Below are positions 58,496-64,000 of a stretch of DNA of 64,000 nucleotides, one piece after another. The translations under genes and the position numbers were made by a program. Position 1 is the stretch's first letter. The number at the start of each line of letters is the position of its first letter. This DNA comes from Onthophagus taurus (lineage: Eukaryota > Arthropoda > Insecta > Coleoptera > Scarabaeidae), in NCBI RefSeq assembly GCF_036711975.1, contig NC_091971.1, positions 3,541,501 to 3,605,500 of the forward strand, given 5' to 3'. A model generated the notes under the pieces. That model did no database searches. It was given only the letters and a program-made list of their open reading frames with translations, and was not told the origin of the DNA.

Positions 58496-60890
58496 TTAAT
58501 GGTTTGTATCAAAAATATACCCAAATTTATGTTTTTCATTACTGGGTGGTAAATAAGTATGAACGACTAAGTTTCCAAATTTTTGACTAAATTTAGTATC
58601 TTGTATTGGCATGCCAATTCTTGCTTGTGAAATTGGTTGTGAATTAGAAACAGCCGAGATTTTATTTTGTATACCTTTCATACCATTAGGAATAGCTAAG
58701 CTTCCACCAGTTGGTTTAAATCCAGTTTCTGACCCAGCAACATAAGATAAATCATGGGATCCAGCTGAATTTTTATAAGAATAACTTCCTTGTACGTTAT
58801 TATTAGCATCACCTGATTCATCTCTTGATTGATCATCAGCTTTAAACCCAAACTTATAAGAACCATCGGGATTTAAAGATCCATAAGCTAAAGTATTTGT
58901 GTTGCTTTCTTGAGATGGTGCTTGCTGATTAGCTCCTATTGGGTTATTATTAATTGGACCCATATTATTCATTGCACTTGGAAGACCATTTGGAATAGCT
59001 AAACTCCCCCCAGTTGGTTTAAATCCAGTCTCAGATCCAGCAACGTAAGATAAATCATGAGATCCAGCTGAATTTTTATAAGAATAACTTCCTTGTACAT
59101 TATTATTAGCATCGCCTGATTCATCTCTTGATTGATCATCAGTTTTAAATCCAAACTTATAAGAACCATCGGGATTCAAAGATCCATAAGCTAAAGTATT
59201 TGTGTTGCTTCCTTGAGATGGTGCTTGCTGATTAGATCCTGTTGGGTTATTATTAATTGGAGACATGTTATTCGTTGCACTTGGAAGTCCATTTGGAACA
59301 GATAAACTCCCCCCTGTTGGTTTAAATCCAGTCTCAGATCCAGCAACGTAAGATAAATCATGAGATCCAGCTGAGTTTTTATAAGAATAACTTCCTTTTA
59401 CATTATTATTAGCATCGCCTGATTCATCTCTGGATTGATCATCAGTTTTAAATCCAAATTTATATGAACCATCAGGATTCAAAGAACCATAAGCTAAAGT
59501 ATTTGTGTTGCTTCCTTGAGATGGTGCTTGCTGATTAAATCCTGTTGGGTTATTATTAATTGGAGACATGTTATTCATTGCACTTGGAAGTCCATTTGGA
59601 ATAGCTAAACTCCCCCCAGTTGGTTTAAATCCAGTCACAGATCCAGCAACGTAAGATAAATCATGAGATCCTGCTGAATTGTTATAAGAATAACTTCCTT
59701 GTACATTATTATTAGCATCACCTGATTCATCTCTTGATTGATCATCGGTTTTAAATCCAAACTTATAGGAACCATCAGGATTCAAAGAACCATAAGCTAA
59801 AGTATTTGTGTCGCTTCCTTGAGATGGTGCTTGCTGATTAGATCCTGTTGGGTTATTATTAATTGGAGACATGTTATTCGTTGCACTTGGAAGTCCATTT
59901 GGAATAGATAAACTCCCCCCAGTTGGTTTAAATCCAGTTTCTGACCCAGCAACGTAAGATAAATCATGAGATCCTGCTGAATTTTTATAAGAATAACTTC
60001 CTTGTACATTATTATTAGCATCACCTGCTTCATCTCTTGATTGATCATCAGTTTTAAATCCAAACTTATAAGAACCATCGGGATTCAAAGATCCATAAGC
60101 TAAAGTATTTGTGTTGCTTCCTTGAGATGGTGCTTGTTGATTAGATCCTATTGGGTTATTATTAATTGGAGACATGTTATTCATTGCACTTGGAAGACCA
60201 TTGGGAATAGCTAAACTCCCCCCAGTTGGTTTAAATCCAGTTTCTGACCCAGCAACATAAGATAAGTCATGGGATCCTGCTGAATTTTTATAAGAATAAT
60301 TTCCTTTTACATTATTATTAGCATCGCCTGATTCATCTCTTGATTGATCATCGGTTTTGAACCCAAATTTATATGAACCATCAGTATTTAAAGAACCATA
60401 AGCTAAAGTATTTTTGTTTTCTGAGGGAGTTGATGGTGAAGGAGGTTGTTGATTATCTGGTGACATAAAAAATTACAAATTTATAGAATAAAAAATATAT
60501 CAATAACATATTTTACCACTTTTTAATCCATTTGGTACAAATCCCTGTATTCCTGCTGAATATTGTAAATCAATTTTCTTCCCTTCTGGTGTGTTATAAA
60601 AATAATGCCCCTCAACTTGATTTGCTGCATCTCCAGATTGTTTGGCAGCAATTCCATTCCCAGTATCATACCCATACTTGTATTGACCACTTTCATGAAG
60701 AACATAAAATTCTGATCTTCTTCCACTCGGAATTTCTGGGAGACGTTCCCATCCCGAGCTTCCATAGAAACTAATTCCCAACACAACCAGCTGCAATTTT
60801 TTTATTTTTGTTATAATTAAATTATCACGGCAGTAATAATTATTAAAATAACTGTTTGCTTATGAAACTACTTACAGCTAAAAGTGCCAT
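58496..60890 (-). CDS. Cuticular protein with seven chitin-binding (Rebers-Riddiford-type) units
   Basis: Three exons in minus order: 60890-60876 (MALLA), 60790-60517, 60456-58496; 749 residues. The signal peptide spans the first intron (MALLA + LVVLGISFYGSSG). Exon 2 holds one divergent unit (GQYKYGYDTGNGIAAKQSG, VEGHYFYNTPEGKKIDLQYS). Exon 3 holds six almost identical units of 100 residues (300 bp): GSYKFGFKTDDQSRDESGDA, GSYSYKNSAGSHDLSYVAGS, ETGFKPTGGSLAIPNG, then a PSAMNNMSPINNNP linker. The spacing follows the R&R chitin-binding consensus (Pfam Chitin_bind_4). Most cuticular proteins have one such domain; a seven-unit chain is unusual and would crosslink chitin fibres. Near identity of units shows recent repeat turnover. 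Confidence 0.92.
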
Positions 60891-60955
60891 CTTTTTCTCT
60901 ACCTTTACCGAACTACTTCAAGATCGATAATGGTTTGTTATTAAAAACGCGTTCA

Positions 60956-60962
60956 ATTTATA
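60956..60962 (-). promoter_or_regulatory. TATA box of the cuticular protein gene
   Basis: TATAAAT on the minus strand, 66 bp before the ATG at 60890, suitable for a short 5' UTR. Confidence 0.65.
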
Positions 60963-61579
60963 CTCATGATCTACATAACATCTGTATTTGCTCATCGGCA
61001 CAACAATTTTTGCATAAATAATCTAAAAGGCAAACAAGTTCGTTTTAACGCAAATTAACCATTTTAAAATAGGCATAAGGGCGAGGTTCGCAATACCACG
61101 CATTCTAACAGTAACATCAACACGCATTTTTTTCATTCTTTGCTACATTTCTCAATTGGTCGTCTCTTACATTGAGTTTGAGAGAGACGCCGACATTGTC
61201 ACCTTTCGTATGTACTTTATATCAAATACGAAAGAAATAAATAAAATTCACCACACCCAAGGTTGAGTTCTTTCTTGCGTTACACATTCTTCACTTTATG
61301 AATTGAAGATCTGATTTTAATTAATTTATCATGGGAATTTCATGAGAATGAAGTTTTCACGTGTACCGAGAGATAAAGATCACGTTTAAATTTTGATTTA
61401 TCCTAGATATTAATCGCAGGATATGGTCAAGGGCAATTGCAATAAAAATAATGTGTGGACTTTGAATACAACAAACAAAATATTTTGAAGTCATACTATT
61501 AATATTATCTATTTAATCACTTATCTATTTACATCAGTATATTTAAACGATCTGGCAACTTCGTTTCTTTCTTATTCAA
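60963..61579. other. Intergenic upstream of the cuticular protein gene
   Basis: Holds the distal promoter of the cuticular gene. An inverted pair GTCGTCTCTTACATTG / TTTGAGAGAGACGCC lies near 61160-61190. No gene recognised. Confidence 0.35.
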
Positions 61580-63070
61580 ATTTAGGTTAAGTTCAAACAT
61601 TATTATCTCAAGAACGAATAGAGATATTCATGCACGGTTTCGTTCATAAAAAAGTACGTAATTTCTTCTATAAGGTGGGAATGTTTCAAAAAGATATCTT
61701 AAGAATTCGATTTTTCATGATTTTTTTAAAACATAGTGTAAATTTTTTTTACTACTTAATTGAGGTTGAGTTAAAAAATAATTATCTCAAGAACGAATTG
61801 AAATATTCAAGTACGGTTTTGTTTATGAAAAAGTACGTACTATCTTCTATAAGGTGGGAATGTTTCGTAAAGATATCTTAAGAATTCGATTTTTTGCGAT
61901 TTTTTTAATATAATGTATACAATTTTTTTTATTACGTAATTGAGGTTAAGTTCAAAAATTATTATCTCAAGAACAAATTGAAATATTCAAGTACGGTTTT
62001 GTTTATGAAAAAGTACGTACTTTCTTCTATAAGGTGGGAAAGTTTCAAAAAGATATCTTAAGAATTCGATTTTTGCGATTTTTTTAAAATAATGTATATA
62101 ATTTTTATTATTACGTAATTGAGGTTAAGTTCAAAAATAATTATCTCAAGAACGAATTGAAATATTCAAGTACGGTTTTGTTTATGAAAAAGTACGTACT
62201 TTCTTCTATAAGGTGGGAAAGTTTCATAAAGATATCTTAAGAATTCGATTATTCACGATTTTTTAAAATATAGTGTAAATTTTTTTACTACGTAATTGAG
62301 GTTGAGTTCAAAAATAATTATCTCAAGAACGAATTGAAATATTCAAGTTCGGTTTTGTTTATGAAAAAGTACGTACTTTCTTCTATAAGGTGGGAAAGTT
62401 TCATAAAGATATCTTAAGAATTCGATTTTTCACGATTTTTTAAAATATAGTGTAAATTTTTTTTACTACGTAATTGAGGTTGAGTTAAAAAATAATTATC
62501 TCAAGAACGAATTGAAATATTCAAGTACGGTTTTGTTTATCAAAAAGTACGTACTTTCTTCTATAAGGTGGGAAAGCTTCATAAAGATATCTTAAGAATT
62601 CGATTTTTTGCGATTTTTTTAAAATAATGTATACAATTTTTTTTATTACGTAATTGAGATTAAGTTAAAAAATAATTATCTCAAGAACGAATTGAAATAT
62701 TCAAGTACGGTTTTGTTTATGAAAAAGTACGTACTTTCTTCTATAAGGTGGGAGAGTTTCATAAAGATATCTTAAGAATTCGATTTTTCCCAATTTTTTA
62801 AAAATAATGTACACCATTCTTTTACTAAATAATTGAGGTTGATTTCAAAAATGATTATCTCAACAACGAATTGAAATATTCAAATACGGTTTTGTTTATG
62901 AAAAAGTACGCACTTTCTTCTATAAGGTGGAAATGTTTCATAAAGATATCTTAAGAATTTGATTTTTTACGATTTTTTTTAAAATGTGGAAATTTTTTTT
63001 CTACATAATTGAGGTTGAGTTCAAAAAACGAATTGAACGACTTCAAGTACGTATTTTCTTCTATAAAGTT
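61580..63070. repeat. Satellite array of about 179 bp units, eight full copies and a partial
   Basis: Repeats contain ATTATCTCAAGAACGAATTG at about 61602, 61781, 61961, 62140, 62318, 62495, 62675 and 62854. They also share AAAGTACGTACTTTCTTCTA and AAAGATATCTTAAGAATTCG. Both TACGTAC and GATATC/TTAAGAATT are short palindromes. The last unit (about 63005-63070) is shortened and stops at the 3' end of the next gene. Confidence 0.9.
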
Positions 63071-63131
63071 CATTTATTACAGTATAAATTAAAAATGTTA
63101 CAAAAAAAAAAATAAATTAAAAAGAAAAAAA

Positions 63132-64000
63132 TTAAAATATATCTATATCATCATCATCGTCTTCATCGTCATCTTTTTCTTTTAAATCGGGCCTCGCCGT
63201 TCTTGTATTAACAGATTTTTTTGTTGTGCTTGGTATGGAAGTTGTACTTGGTGCTGAATTAATTGTACTTTTTATAACAGCAATAGGAGCGTTCGAAGTT
63301 TCCGCATTTTCTTGTTCATCATCGATTTCCGAGTTATATTGTTCACTAGGCGATGGGGATCGCGCAAAAATCGGAATTAAATCGATATTTTGCACATGCG
63401 CCCTCACCGAGACACCCGGAGGAACCGTAAACAGAGTTTCCCCCAAATTCGTTACTAAAGTGTGAAACTTTCCTTTTTCAACTTCAGTTAAATCGAATTG
63501 CAACAAAGGTTTTTCTTCTTCAGGACTTGTTGGACGTGTTGATCCGGGGCGTGAAGATGACGGTCTTGAATATGTTGGAGATGTGGGTTGTGGACGACCC
63601 GAACTCGTTGAAAATGATGATGGTTTTGGTTTGTTTGAACCAAAAATATCTTCGTCATCTTCTTCCCCTAGTCCTAATCCATCATCGATTGTCGGTCTTG
63701 GTCTGCCTCCTATTGGGCGTGAGGTAGTCGGTCTTTGTTGAAATCCCGTACTTGTTGATGGAAATAAATCGTGGGATGTTGTTGGTTTAAACGTTGATGA
63801 TGGTCTAAAACTTGAAGATGGTCTAAAAGTTGTTGGTGGTCTCCCTGAACTTGTTACACTAATACTTGTGTCAGAATCAGGTTTTCCTGTGTTATAATTA
63901 GGTCTTTTTGTAGTAAAGCTAGGTCTTCCTGTCATAAAATTAGGTCTTGTTGTAGTAAAACTTGGCCTTCCTGTGCTATAATTAGGCCCTCCTGTATTAT
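63132..64000 (-). CDS. Thr/Pro/Arg-rich repeat protein, C-terminal part (partial at window end)
   Basis: Open from the window's right edge down to the stop at 63132-63134 (about 289 residues seen). The upstream part repeats a roughly 10-residue unit of the type TGRPSFTT(T/K)RPN, then RPSSSFRPSS and PTTSRPIGGRPRP, likely O-glycosylated and extended. A compact conserved-looking block follows (LLQFDLTEVEKGKFHTLVTN, GETLFTVPPGVSVRAHVQNI), and the protein ends in an acidic tail (DDDEDDDDDIDIF). I do not recognise the family. Extracellular location is inferred from composition and from neighbours; the N-terminus is outside the window. Confidence 0.75.
   Translation of the reverse strand, partial: NTGGPNYSTGRPSFTTTRPNFMTGRPSFTTKRPNYNTGKPDSDTSISVTSSGRPPTTFRPSSSFRPSSTFKPTTSHDLFPSTSTGFQQRPTTSRPIGGRPRPTIDDGLGLGEEDDEDIFGSNKPKPSSFSTSSGRPQPTSPTYSRPSSSRPGSTRPTSPEEEKPLLQFDLTEVEKGKFHTLVTNLGETLFTVPPGVSVRAHVQNIDLIPIFARSPSPSEQYNSEIDDEQENAETSNAPIAVIKSTINSAPSTTSIPSTTKKSVNTRTARPDLKEKDDDEDDDDDIDIF

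Overview
The window is eukaryotic and almost certainly insect. Coding DNA is intron-split with many very short GT-AG introns (about 48-65 bp), non-coding DNA is strongly AT-rich, and the gene set includes a chitin-binding cuticular protein, DUF4774-type secreted proteins, a BTB-zinc finger factor and a junctophilin. The overall look fits a holometabolous insect, most plausibly a beetle, but nothing seen here fixes the species.

Layout. 1-836: the 3' end of the mitochondrial trifunctional protein alpha subunit (HADHA). 1956-13763: a complete 8-exon junctophilin (jp). Its 4.1 kb first intron holds two same-strand genes for secreted proteins, each with its own TATA box (3472-5577 and 5760-6158). 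15082-16634: a DNAJB13-like J protein. 16871-17425: acireductone dioxygenase. 17491-18247 (minus): RNA polymerase II subunit RPB7. 18718-19842 (minus): deoxyribose-phosphate aldolase. 20333-21969: a BTB-zinc finger protein. 22332-23122 and 24104-27314 (both minus): a short divergent Sp-family factor and its full-length tandem parent (Sp1/3/4 class, Spps-like). 29411-31182 (minus): phosphatidylserine synthase. 31757-32365: EMC4. 32463-32759 (minus): a 47-codon STMP1-type microprotein split over three exons. 33145-37560: a TRABD-type protein with transposons and palindromic repeats in its introns. 37961-39090 (minus): formylglycine-generating enzyme (SUMF1). 40711-52119 (minus): a cluster of four related DUF4774-like units. 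57645-58093: a Gln-rich secreted protein. 58496-60890 (minus): a cuticular protein with seven chitin-binding repeats. 63132-64000 (minus): the 3' part of a Thr/Pro-rich protein that leaves the window.

The first 38 kb is mostly compact housekeeping genes in head-to-head and tail-to-tail pairs. The last 24 kb is secreted or extracellular-matrix genes in repeat-rich DNA. Repeats include a CTAG-rich long-palindrome family (two jp introns, one TRABD intron, one intergenic copy), two satellite arrays (190 bp x 7 and about 179 bp x 8), a 240 bp x 3 array, a foldback element carrying a nested second foldback, and several short terminal-inverted-repeat elements.

The main items for follow-up are the CTAG palindrome family, the reshaped Sp paralogue, the nested secreted-gene pair in junctophilin, a phase-matched candidate cassette exon in junctophilin, and the DUF4774 cluster, in which two units lack a recognisable signal exon but share the splice phase of a neighbouring one.
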